A DNA stretch of 64,000 nt. Origin: Bacillus sp. 123MFChir2 (GTDB lineage: Bacteria > Bacillota > Bacilli > Bacillales > Bacillaceae_G). The translations under genes were made by a program, and so were the position numbers. The notes under the pieces were generated by a model, which saw nothing but the letters and a program-made list of their open reading frames with translations, was not told the DNA's origin and searched no databases. The stretch is from positions 1-64,000 of the forward strand of contig NZ_KB910929.1 in assembly GCF_000383235.1 (NCBI RefSeq), written 5' to 3'. Position 1 is the stretch's first letter, and the number at the start of each line of letters is the position of its first letter. This document shows positions 33,602 through 42,824 of the stretch, piece after piece.

Positions 33602-33720
33602 ATATATAAATACAAATTGAAAAACTAACATAAAAACCCTTTTCTTTTTCGGTGGGCGAGAGTAACTGGCCATGCATAGCAGCGACTTAGATGTTAAAAA
33701 GTCAACTTGTATTTATATAT
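33602..33720 (+). repeat. Dispersed repeat family A, copy 8 (internal deletion, terminal inverted repeats visible)
   Basis: Starts ATATATAAATACAAATTG and ends with the inverse (CAACTTGTATTTATATAT): 24 of 30 terminal bases pair, the outer 14 perfectly. The middle is missing: GGTGGGCGAGAG...GCATAG runs straight into CAGCGACTT near the far end. The join falls at GCATAG(A/C)AGCG, which occurs twice in full-length copies. Confidence 0.8.
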
Positions 33721-33771
33721 GTAATGTATAAAATGCAGCAGAGCATGCAAGAAGGGTAATACAATGGTATA

Positions 33772-33907
33772 AAGTGAAACTTTAATCAGTAGGACTGATT
33801 ATTAGTTGAACCAATCGGGCTTTTACGGGCAGTTTATCTCCCGCCTAACTTCTTTGCTTTCGCTGAATTTTGAGGTGGGAGTATTACTGCCCGTTAATGC
33901 GGGATAA
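33772..33907 (+). repeat. Dispersed repeat family B, copy 3 (without nested module)
   Basis: AAAGTGAAACTTTAATCAGT, CCAATCGGGCTTTTACGGGC, CTCCCGCCT with AGGTGGGAG, and CTGCCCGTTAATGCGGGATA in order. The two stems meet over a short AACTTCTTTGCTTTCGCTG loop with no insertion, so this is probably the base form of the element. Together with A8 it fills the 414-base gap after acsA. Confidence 0.8.
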
Positions 33908-33938
33908 AGAAAAGATTTAATCTTTTGGAGGGATGTTA

Positions 33939-34565
33939 GTGACGCAATATTATCTTTTTGTTACGATGTCAATTTTTCTTATTATTTTGCCAGGACCTGA
34001 TACGGGATTAGTAACGCAGAATACAATACTGCAGGGGAAACAAGGCGGAATGAAAACTGTTTTTGGTATTTTATGTGGTTTAAGTATCCATACATTAGCA
34101 TCTGTACTTGGGATTTCGACAATTCTTGTTAAATCGGCATTTTTATTTTCTATTTTTAAGTATATTGGTGCTATTTATCTTATTTATTTAGGATGTGTCT
34201 CATTATGGTCTTTACGGAAGAAAGGAAAACAAACAGAGGATCTTACAGTTGAAAATAAGTATCGAGGTGCTTCTTGCTTTAGGCAAGGTTTTCTTACCAA
34301 TTTGTTAAATCCCAAAGTAGCTATTTTCTTTCTAACGTTTTTACCGCAATTTATACAGCATAATGGAAATGCGTTTTTTCAACTTTGCATTATGGGAATG
34401 ACATATACAGTTTTAACCCTTTTGTGGTTTATACTCTACATTTATTTAATCAATGCAATTCGGACGTGGATGAAAAAGCCGTCTACAGAGCGGGCAATTC
34501 AAGGCATAAGCGGTTTTGTGCTTGTGGCATTTGGTATTAAATTAGCGCTGGAAAAACGACCGTAA
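33939..34565 (+). CDS. LysE/RhtB-family amino-acid exporter
   Basis: 208 residues, six hydrophobic helices. IILPGPDTGLVTQNTILQGKQGG is the LysE-family signature, and FLTNLLNPKVAIFFLTFLPQF is the second conserved loop. Exports an amino acid or derivative; the substrate is not clear. The GTG at 33939 sits about 6 bases after GGAGGG; the ATG at 33933 abuts the site and is unlikely. Confidence 0.85.
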   Translation: MTQYYLFVTMSIFLIILPGPDTGLVTQNTILQGKQGGMKTVFGILCGLSIHTLASVLGISTILVKSAFLFSIFKYIGAIYLIYLGCVSLWSLRKKGKQTEDLTVENKYRGASCFRQGFLTNLLNPKVAIFFLTFLPQFIQHNGNAFFQLCIMGMTYTVLTLLWFILYIYLINAIRTWMKKPSTERAIQGISGFVLVAFGIKLALEKRP

Positions 34566-34577
34566 TCATGAAAGAAA

Positions 34578-34674
34578 TATAGTAAAACTTCCCTTAGTGG
34601 GGGAGATTCATTCTCTTCGCTTTCTTTGAATCGTGAGGTTATGGTATTTCTGCCCAAAAGTAGCGGGATAAAAA
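34578..34674 (+). repeat. Dispersed repeat family B, copy 4 (degenerate)
   Basis: Fragments of family B: TAAAACTTCCCTTAGTGGGG, GAATCGTGAGGTTATGGTAT and TTCTGCCCAAAAGTAGCGGG. Pairing is largely lost. Lies between the LysE gene and the sigma-factor operon. Confidence 0.5.
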
Positions 34675-34750
34675 AATAAAATGTTTTTTGAACCAATTGC
34701 TCCCATCATTTGTATAAGTTTATGAAAAGTAAATTAGGGGGGCACTTTAA

Positions 34751-35206
34751 ATGTCGAATAAATGGATGCTTTCATTCGTTTTGATCAGTATTATAATCGT
34801 AATTGCTTTAGGGACACTTTTGCCTATAGCGATAGGATTTAAAGTTTCAATGATTACGTTAGCGTGTATGATGCTTATTATATTTTCAATTCTTATCCCA
34901 TTTGATAAGAAATATATCGTACGAAAAGCCGGGAATAAAATCGATTTTACAAAAACAAAAGTATACTTTCGCTGGAATGTATTTGATACCATATCTGTCT
35001 GTATTGCGGTGTACGCTTGTATATGCGTATATGTGTTATTTTTCTTAGTTTCAAGCGGATTAACAGTTCAAAATCCATATGTGCAATTTTTTGCGAATCA
35101 AGCGCTGGTTTGGACATTAGTCGCAAGTATGTATTTAATTAGCCGCATCTCTTTAACATTAAAGGGGATAAAGGAGATTAAAAAACATGGCGCAGATTGG
35201 GATTGA
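34751..35206 (+). CDS. Membrane protein, 151 aa, first gene of ECF sigma operon
   Basis: Four hydrophobic segments (about residues 6-27, 32-49, 75-101, 112-131). No known domain. The ATG follows AGGGGGGCAC. Its last 20 bases overlap the sigma-factor start, so the two are translated together. It may sense a membrane signal or anchor a partner, but nothing in the sequence shows this directly. Confidence 0.6.
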   Translation: MSNKWMLSFVLISIIIVIALGTLLPIAIGFKVSMITLACMMLIIFSILIPFDKKYIVRKAGNKIDFTKTKVYFRWNVFDTISVCIAVYACICVYVLFFLVSSGLTVQNPYVQFFANQALVWTLVASMYLISRISLTLKGIKEIKKHGADWD

Positions 35207-35732
35207 GGAGGAGTTGATGCTCTCCTATCAAAAAGGAGATGAACAAGCCGGGGAACGATTATATGTTTTAATCAAACCTGCGTTATATACTTTTTTATAT
35301 CGTTTTAATCGTGATGAACAGTTGAGTCAAGATCTCGTTCAAGATACGTTCCTTACATTAGAACGTAAGAAGCAAATGTATGATGTTGAAAAGGGGAAAG
35401 TGAAAACGTATTTGTTTCAAGTTGCATATCGGTTAATGATCAATAAGCTTAATCGTAGAAAAAAATGGCGTTCGCTTCTTCCTTTTTTTATTTCGATTGA
35501 AGAGAAGGGGATTTCAAAAGAAGACCGTTTTACGATTCGAGAAGCTATTTTAAAAGTTCCAGAAGAGCAGCGAGCTGTGCTGATTCTTTCGTATTATCAT
35601 GATATGCCTCATAAGGAAATTGCTGATGTATTATGTATTCCGATCGGGACGGTTAAATCAAGATTGCATCATGGAATAAAAAAATTGAAGCAATTGTTGG
35701 AGGTGGATGATATTGAACGAAAATCCCTTTGA
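35187..35732 (+). CDS. ECF-type RNA polymerase sigma factor
   Basis: 181 residues. Region 2 (LYRFNRDEQLSQDLVQDTFLTL, then TYLFQVAYRLMINKLNRR) and region 4 (VPEEQRAVLILSYYHDMPHKEIADVLCIPIGTVKSRLHHGIKKLK) are clear. ATG after AAAGGAG at good spacing, inside the tail of the upstream membrane protein. The downstream 82-aa membrane protein overlaps it and is the best candidate anti-sigma factor. Its target promoters are unknown. Confidence 0.87.
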   Translation: MAQIGIEEELMLSYQKGDEQAGERLYVLIKPALYTFLYRFNRDEQLSQDLVQDTFLTLERKKQMYDVEKGKVKTYLFQVAYRLMINKLNRRKKWRSLLPFFISIEEKGISKEDRFTIREAILKVPEEQRAVLILSYYHDMPHKEIADVLCIPIGTVKSRLHHGIKKLKQLLEVDDIERKSL

Positions 35733-35955
35733 TAAAGAATATAGATTGAAACAGCATTTAGAAAGTGATTATGTGGAAGTTCCTGATTTTCCGCAAAAAG
35801 TGAATAGGGGAGATCGATTTTTACGCTTTCTTGCGTCTCCGGCTAAAGATCCTATTGAATCGACAATTGGGAATGATTTATCAATTGTGTTTCACGTCTC
35901 TCTATTAGCAGGTGTGCCGATTCTTTCTATACTAACGATACTCATTGCCAGCTAG
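35707..35955 (+). CDS. Small membrane protein, possible anti-sigma factor
   Basis: 82 residues: a charged N-terminal two-thirds and one C-terminal hydrophobic helix (about residues 60-81). It lacks the HxxxCxxC zinc motif of ZAS-type anti-sigma factors. Position, overlapping the sigma gene by 26 bases, suggests it holds the sigma factor at the membrane. The ATG at 35707 is close to GGAGGTGG; TTG at 35713 is an alternative start. Confidence 0.6.
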   Translation: MILNENPFDKEYRLKQHLESDYVEVPDFPQKVNRGDRFLRFLASPAKDPIESTIGNDLSIVFHVSLLAGVPILSILTILIAS

Positions 35956-36026
35956 TAAGTATAAGAGAAAAAACTGTATTTGACAGGCATATACAAATGA
36001 TGTTATAAAGAAAAGTATATAAATAA

Positions 36027-37574
<1,548 letters not shown>

Positions 37575-37580
37575 CATGCC

Positions 37581-37608
37581 AAAAAGCGTAAGAATTCTTA
37601 CGCTTTTT
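37581..37608. terminator. Perfectly palindromic terminator of tyrS
   Basis: A 28-base perfect palindrome (AAAAAGCGTAAGAA and its inverse) seven bases after the tyrS stop. Confidence 0.8.
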
Positions 37609-37635
37609 GCATTTTAAAGGAGAGGAGTTAACATT

Positions 37636-38202
37636 TTGGATATTCAGAAAATTGTAGATGAGTATATTTTAAATCCGGAAAAATTAATTAGCTTTGGGGA
37701 AACCATCCTAAAAATTATTATTATTTTTATTGCGGCAAAAGTGATTATTCGCGTAGCTTCTGTAGGGATTGAACAAATATTTAAGATGAGCAGTAAAGCG
37801 CCTGTACGTACAAATGAAAGACGTGAAGCGACATTAACGAAGCTTTGTCAAAATATTGTTCATTATGTTGTGTATTTCATGGTCATTATGACGGTTTTAG
37901 AAACAGTAGGAATCGATATTAAAGCGCTTCTTGCTGGGGTGAGTGTTGCCGGTTTAGCAATTGGGTTTGGAGCACAAAACTTAGTAAAAGACGTTGTAAC
38001 AGGATTCTTTATTATTTTTGAAGATCAATTTTCAGTTGGCGATAAAGTGAAAATTAATGATATTGACGGTATCATCGAAGAAGTAGGGCTTCGTACAACG
38101 CAGCTCGTTGCAGAAACCGGTGAGATTTACTTCGTTGCGAACAGTTCAATTACAAAAGTTGCGAACTACTCTTTAGGTGAAAAACGTAAAGAGATAGCGT
38201 AA
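37636..38202 (+). CDS. Short MscS-family mechanosensitive channel
   Basis: 188 residues from a TTG after GGAGAGGAG. Two hydrophobic helices, then the MscS pore helix (LLAGVSVAGLAIGFGAQNLVKDVVTGFFIIFEDQFSVGD) and the beta domain (VKINDIDGIIEEVGLRTTQL). It stops at NSSITKVANYSLGEKRKE, just where the C-terminal alpha/beta cage should begin; relatives are usually 260-290 residues. I found no frameshifted continuation, and a terminator follows 14 bases later, so it seems a true short form. It should respond to osmotic downshock. Confidence 0.8.
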   Translation: MDIQKIVDEYILNPEKLISFGETILKIIIIFIAAKVIIRVASVGIEQIFKMSSKAPVRTNERREATLTKLCQNIVHYVVYFMVIMTVLETVGIDIKALLAGVSVAGLAIGFGAQNLVKDVVTGFFIIFEDQFSVGDKVKINDIDGIIEEVGLRTTQLVAETGEIYFVANSSITKVANYSLGEKRKEIA

Positions 38203-38216
38203 GGGAATATGGTTGA

Positions 38217-38246
38217 AAAAGGACTTCGGTGATGCCGGAGTCTTTT
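38217..38246 (+). terminator. Terminator of the mscS-like gene
   Basis: AAAAGGACTTCGG pairs with CCGGAGTCTTTT; short loop. Confidence 0.7.
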
Positions 38247-38326
38247 AAAATAGAGAATAAAATGTGTATGAGGACTTTCTTATACCAGAAGATACGGAAG
38301 GGATATTTTGTGAAAAATATAGTGGG

Positions 38327-38357
38327 AAAACAAGACAAAATTGTCTTGTTTTTTTGT
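38327..38357 (+). terminator. Second hairpin with T-run
   Basis: AAAACAAGACAA pairs with TTGTCTTGTTTT, followed by TTTGTTTTT. It shields the downstream operon from read-through. There is no convincing gene between it and the previous terminator. Confidence 0.7.
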
Positions 38358-38733
38358 TTTTAGGTACTTAAATAGGGTGCATTTTAATTTATCAAAATAA
38401 TTCTCATTTTTCTGTTATTTATAACGTATTCAAAACTTCTAAAAATCCCCCTTTTATTTATCTAGTGTTAATTAAAAATTTAGGAATAAAAAATAAAAAA
38501 AATAAAAAAAAATTCATTTTAATAATATTAGTGTCGATTTTTGTCTTGTTTTTAATATTTAAAATAAAATTTAATGCGTATAAACTTCTAACTGTAATAT
38601 TTATGCAAAAAAGGTAAAAGTATTTTTGGGGTTAATATGGGTGTTTTTCTGTGATTACATGACGTCAATAAAGAGATGGTGATTGTGAAAGAATCTAATC
38701 ATTTCTTTCATCATGAACAAAGGAGGAGATTTA
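38358..38733 (+). promoter_or_regulatory. AT-rich upstream region of the ligase/ATP-grasp operon
   Basis: About 375 bases without a gene, extremely AT-rich with long A runs near 38.49 kb. Near the operon are a TGACGTCA palindrome (38660-38667) and an inverted pair TGAAAGAA/TTCTTTCA (about 38687-38709) that ends just before the first gene's ribosome site. These are possible operator sites. I could not assign -35/-10 boxes with confidence. Confidence 0.4.
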
Positions 38734-40065
38734 TTGTTTAGCACTTCAATATTTACAAATTTAGAGAAAACGACAGATTTTATCCCGAGGAAAGATAAAC
38801 AAATAAAGCAATTAGGACAACTAAATAAAGTTGTATCTTTTGCTAACGAACAATCGCGATTTTATCAGGAATTATATGAAAATGTAAATGTGAATGTAAG
38901 CAATCTTAGAGAGTATGAAGAAATTCCTATGATTAGTTCTCGGGATATTATGAAAGAAATTCCGCCAAAGCATATGCTGACCAGTTCTCTTCACAATTCT
39001 TACGTATTTACAAGTGGGGGAACAACGGGAGAACCTAAACTGATTTATTTAACAGCAGATGAGTTAAAAGAAAATATATTTTTTCATGGTAAAGGTTATG
39101 CAATGGCTGGAATTAATAAAAGTGATACAGTTGCTACTTTTGGAGTACCTGGATTTTTAACATCTGAGTTTACTGTTTATCTAGGACTTGAAAGAACAGG
39201 ATGTACAATTGTTCCTATAGGGATGAGTTCGGATCTTGAAAGGTTATCTAAGTATATCAAAATGTTTAATGTTACGACTCTTTTAGTCATGCCTTCGGAT
39301 GTAATACCATTAGCACAATATATAGAAAAAAACAAAAGTCAACTTTCAATAAATCGAATTGTTTATGGTGGAGAAAAAATGTATTCTTCTACCAAGAATT
39401 ATTTAGAATCTGCTTTAGGAGTGAAAGATTTTAAATCAGTATTTCAAAGTATGGATGTTGGGACTATTGGTTTTCAATGTGATTACTGTGAAGCAGGTAC
39501 GTACCATATACATGATCAATTGCAGTATGTTGAGATCTTGAATGAAAAAGGCCACCCTGTACAAGATGGAGAAGTTGGTGAACTTGTCATTACAAATTTA
39601 AAAAGAAAGTTGATGCCAGTTATTCGATATCAAACAAATGATTTGGTATTAAAAATAGATTCTTTGTGCCTGTGTGGGAGAACGAATCAAAGGATTAAAT
39701 TAATTGGAAGAAAAGGAGAAATTATTAAATTAGGTGGTGAACAAATCTTTCCACAAATTTTTGCCCAGGCATGCAGTCATTTAGACGAGTTGACTGGAGA
39801 ATTTCAATTAGTAGTAGAAAAACAGGGGAATAGAGATATGATTCACGTTTTTTTTGAAGTATCAGGAAAATCTATGGATAAAGAAATTGAAGAAAATTTA
39901 ATAAACAGAATTAGAGAGCGGATTTTAACTTATACACCGAAACTTAAGCAGATGATTCAATTACAGGTAATCGCCCCTTTAATAATCAGTTTAGTAGGAA
40001 GAGAGAATCTTAAGGTTTCTGAAAGTTCAGGAAAAGTCATTCGAGTTATAGATCAAAGAAAATAA
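38734..40065 (+). CDS. PaaK/CapK-like adenylate-forming ligase
   Basis: 443 residues of the phenylacetate-CoA ligase-like AMP-binding family. TSGGTTGEPK is the P-loop (about residue 93), FQCDYC and CLCGRTNQRI are the Cys pairs typical of PaaK-type proteins, and IKLIGRKGEIIKLGGEQIFP precedes the C-terminal domain, which ends with SSGKVIRV, a catalytic Lys region. It should activate a carboxylic acid as acyl-AMP, then perhaps transfer it to CoA or directly to an amine. The ATG at 38713 lies before the AAAGGAGGAG site; the TTG at 38734 is correctly spaced and chosen. First gene of a four-gene operon. Confidence 0.83.
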   Translation: MFSTSIFTNLEKTTDFIPRKDKQIKQLGQLNKVVSFANEQSRFYQELYENVNVNVSNLREYEEIPMISSRDIMKEIPPKHMLTSSLHNSYVFTSGGTTGEPKLIYLTADELKENIFFHGKGYAMAGINKSDTVATFGVPGFLTSEFTVYLGLERTGCTIVPIGMSSDLERLSKYIKMFNVTTLLVMPSDVIPLAQYIEKNKSQLSINRIVYGGEKMYSSTKNYLESALGVKDFKSVFQSMDVGTIGFQCDYCEAGTYHIHDQLQYVEILNEKGHPVQDGEVGELVITNLKRKLMPVIRYQTNDLVLKIDSLCLCGRTNQRIKLIGRKGEIIKLGGEQIFPQIFAQACSHLDELTGEFQLVVEKQGNRDMIHVFFEVSGKSMDKEIEENLINRIRERILTYTPKLKQMIQLQVIAPLIISLVGRENLKVSESSGKVIRVIDQRK

Positions 40066-40080
40066 ACGGAGGGATTTTAT

Positions 40081-41460
40081 ATGTTATTTAAACAAATTGG
40101 AGAAGAATTTCATAATTTAGCAGAAACAAATGAAAGAGGCTTTAAAGAGACTTTAAAAGAGGTAGATCAAATCATTCAACAAGAAGGATTAATATTCAAA
40201 GAAAAGGCGCTCCCTTTTTCTATTCAACCTTTAGCTATTACAGAAGAAGAAAATAAGTATTTTCAGAGAGCTTCTGAAACACTTTCTGATGCATTGGAAA
40301 TAGTGCTAGAAGCATATGAGAAAGATGAAGAGATTAAGGAGTTTTTTTCATACTACAATAAATACACAAGATTAATTAACATTAATCCAAGGTATAAGCG
40401 CAAAATTAGAATTTCAAGATTTGATTGTATATGGAATGGAGGAGAAGGATTTAAAGTTGTTGAACCAAATGCATGCTGCCCAGGAGGGGTTGTTGTATTA
40501 GGTAAATTGAAAGAAAGATGGGTTAATCTACCATTTATCAAAGGGATTACAAGTTCTTATGAACAGGAACAATTTTTGTGTGATACACCTAATGGATTTA
40601 TTAGTGAATTATTAAATGCTTATAAAGAAATGGGAGGTAATATTGATAAACCTCAAATTGCTCTTGTAAATTATGCTGGTAACTATTCATACGAATTGGA
40701 GCACATACAAAAATATGGTCGTGAAATGGGACATAACATTGTTATTTGTGATTTGCGAGATCTAAAATTAGATTCACAAAGGCAGCAACTTATGTATAAC
40801 GAATGTCCCATCGACATTATTTATAATAAAGTTGATCAATTAGAACTAGGTAATAAAGATATGGAGGATGTAATTGAAGCATGTGAGAAAGGGCTAGTTT
40901 GTAATGTTAACTCATATCCTTCCATGTTTATCGGAGAGAGTAAAATGACTTTAGCCTTACTTACAGATGCGAGATTTCAAGAAAAATATTTATCTTATGA
41001 ACAAGTCGAGATGGTTAATAAACATATTTTATGGACAAGAAAGTTAGAAGAAACTACAACTTCTTTTAAAGGAGAAATAATAAATTTAATTGAATATGTT
41101 ATTGATAATAAAGAACGCTTTGTTTTAAAAATTGATAATTCTACACGAGGGGAAAATGTATTTCTAGGTAAAGATGCAGATACAGAGGTATGGGCTAAAA
41201 TCGTAAATAATAATAAAAATACAAATTGGATTGTTCAGGAATATAATGAAATCCCAAGTGTAAGTATATTAGAACACAAAGATGGAAAAATTGTTAAAAA
41301 AAGTAAAAAATTCGGAATTGATATGTTTATGTTTGGTGGAAAGTATGCCGGAGTCGTATCACGTATTTCGGATAAAGCTGTTATTAATCTTGGGCAAGGC
41401 GGATATGAGCAACCTGTAATTGTATTAAAAGATGTGAAAGAAAAGGTAATGAGTGTATGA
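40081..41460 (+). CDS. Circularly permuted ATP-grasp protein 1
   Basis: 459 residues. Residues about 113-136 (ISRFDCIWNGGEGFKVVEPN then ACCPGG) match the substrate/metal strand of circularly permuted ATP-grasp and glutathionylspermidine synthase-like proteins, where E-x-N-x-x-x-PGG is conserved. Later, VLKIDNSTRGENVFLG and NWIVQEYNEIPS are the nucleotide-binding parts, and AVINLGQGG lies near the end. The glycine loop is less canonical than in the second copy. Expected to join a carboxylate to an amine using ATP. It is 15 bases after the ligase and overlaps the next gene by 4 bases. Confidence 0.8.
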   Translation: MLFKQIGEEFHNLAETNERGFKETLKEVDQIIQQEGLIFKEKALPFSIQPLAITEEENKYFQRASETLSDALEIVLEAYEKDEEIKEFFSYYNKYTRLININPRYKRKIRISRFDCIWNGGEGFKVVEPNACCPGGVVVLGKLKERWVNLPFIKGITSSYEQEQFLCDTPNGFISELLNAYKEMGGNIDKPQIALVNYAGNYSYELEHIQKYGREMGHNIVICDLRDLKLDSQRQQLMYNECPIDIIYNKVDQLELGNKDMEDVIEACEKGLVCNVNSYPSMFIGESKMTLALLTDARFQEKYLSYEQVEMVNKHILWTRKLEETTTSFKGEIINLIEYVIDNKERFVLKIDNSTRGENVFLGKDADTEVWAKIVNNNKNTNWIVQEYNEIPSVSILEHKDGKIVKKSKKFGIDMFMFGGKYAGVVSRISDKAVINLGQGGYEQPVIVLKDVKEKVMSV

Positions 41461-42824
41461 AGACACATGTTGATGATTTTAACGTGAGTGTACGAGAGAA
41501 TTCTCAATTAGCCATCAGCTCATTTAAACAATTACAAAATAAAATGGTTAAAGAGAGAGTTCTTCAGTATTATTCTGATAAAGAAACTATGATAATTCCA
41601 AAGCCTGGATTGTTAAGCGAGGAAAAATTGGAGATTCTCAGTAGGGATACCAAGGCATTATTAGATATTATTGTATCTTTACCAGAACGTATATTTTCAG
41701 GGGATATCCTAAAAATGTGTACAGTTCTAGGTTTTTCAGAAAAACAATATCAATTAATGATGTCAACGTATCAAAATAAGAATTTGATAGCTCGCGGCGA
41801 TATGTATTTTACAAAAGACGGATATAAATTTTTGGAGTTTAATGTAGATAGCAGTGTTGGAGGACTAGATATAGGATACTTAAATAAAAGCATGCGTTCT
41901 TTTGAGTTTTATAAAATGCTAAAGGGATCTGAAAAATGGGACTATGTTGATCCTATGGATGTATTAATAGAAAATATAAATAAACTAGCTATAAATATTG
42001 GGAAAAACTATAATGACATAACTATAGCCATTATGGATTGGGATGAATATCTTGATAGTTACTATGGTACCTTAAATTATATGAAATTAAGGCTAAAAGA
42101 AGCTGGATATAATGCGATTATATGTTCTCAAAAAGAAGCAGAATTTCAGGATAATATGCTCAAGGTAAATGGAAAGAAAATTGATATTCTATATCGTACA
42201 TTTTTATGTGATGATGCGCTTCATAACCCAGAAGAAGTACAAGCGATTGTCCAAGCTTTTCAAGCTGGTAATTTGGAATTATTAGCAGGATTTCATACTG
42301 AACTTTATGGAAATAAAGGAAATCTTGTATTTCTTTCAGATCCTTATTATAGTCATCTATTTACAAATGAAGAATTAGATTTAGTAAAAAGGTGCATTCC
42401 TTGGACTCGCTTTTTAAAAGACATGGTAACGTCAGAAAATAATCTAGATGTTGAGGGAATGGAGTATATTTTAAAGAATAAAGATAAACTTGTGATTAAG
42501 GCAACGATTGGTTATGGCGGAAATGAAGTATTTTTAGGCTGGAAGTACAATGAGAATGATTGGGAAAAAACGGTTTTAAATTTATTAAATTCTGATATTG
42601 TACATATTGTCCAGGAAAGGGTATATCCACATGAAGAAGAAATTCCTTTTGTAATAGAGGGAAATATTGACTTAAAGAAAGCCATCATGTGTTGGGGGGT
42701 ATACATCATTAATGGAGGATTCGCAGGAGCGATGTTAAGGGGATTACCCTGTGAGCAAAGTGATGTGGTGAATCTTGCAAATGGTGCAGCTGTAACATGT
42801 CTTTTTTATAGGAGTTATACATGA
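41457..42824 (+). CDS. Circularly permuted ATP-grasp protein 2
   Basis: 455 residues, distant paralogue of the preceding protein. FLEFNVDSSVGGLDIG is its E-x-N-x-x-x-x-GG segment, LVIKATIGYGGNEVFLGW the glycine-rich nucleotide loop, HIVQERVYPHEEEIPF the ATP-binding strand and VNLANGAAVTCL the C-terminal metal site. Low identity to protein 1 suggests two different steps rather than a tandem duplicate. Start and stop both overlap neighbours by 4 bases (ATGA), so the three products are coupled. Confidence 0.8.
   Translation: MKTHVDDFNVSVRENSQLAISSFKQLQNKMVKERVLQYYSDKETMIIPKPGLLSEEKLEILSRDTKALLDIIVSLPERIFSGDILKMCTVLGFSEKQYQLMMSTYQNKNLIARGDMYFTKDGYKFLEFNVDSSVGGLDIGYLNKSMRSFEFYKMLKGSEKWDYVDPMDVLIENINKLAINIGKNYNDITIAIMDWDEYLDSYYGTLNYMKLRLKEAGYNAIICSQKEAEFQDNMLKVNGKKIDILYRTFLCDDALHNPEEVQAIVQAFQAGNLELLAGFHTELYGNKGNLVFLSDPYYSHLFTNEELDLVKRCIPWTRFLKDMVTSENNLDVEGMEYILKNKDKLVIKATIGYGGNEVFLGWKYNENDWEKTVLNLLNSDIVHIVQERVYPHEEEIPFVIEGNIDLKKAIMCWGVYIINGGFAGAMLRGLPCEQSDVVNLANGAAVTCLFYRSYT

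Noticed and set aside
38260-38350. Short frame between the two terminators after the mscS-like gene, considered as a lost MscS cage or small gene
   Set aside because: No ribosome site, no similarity to an MscS C-terminus in any frame, and it runs into a terminator hairpin.
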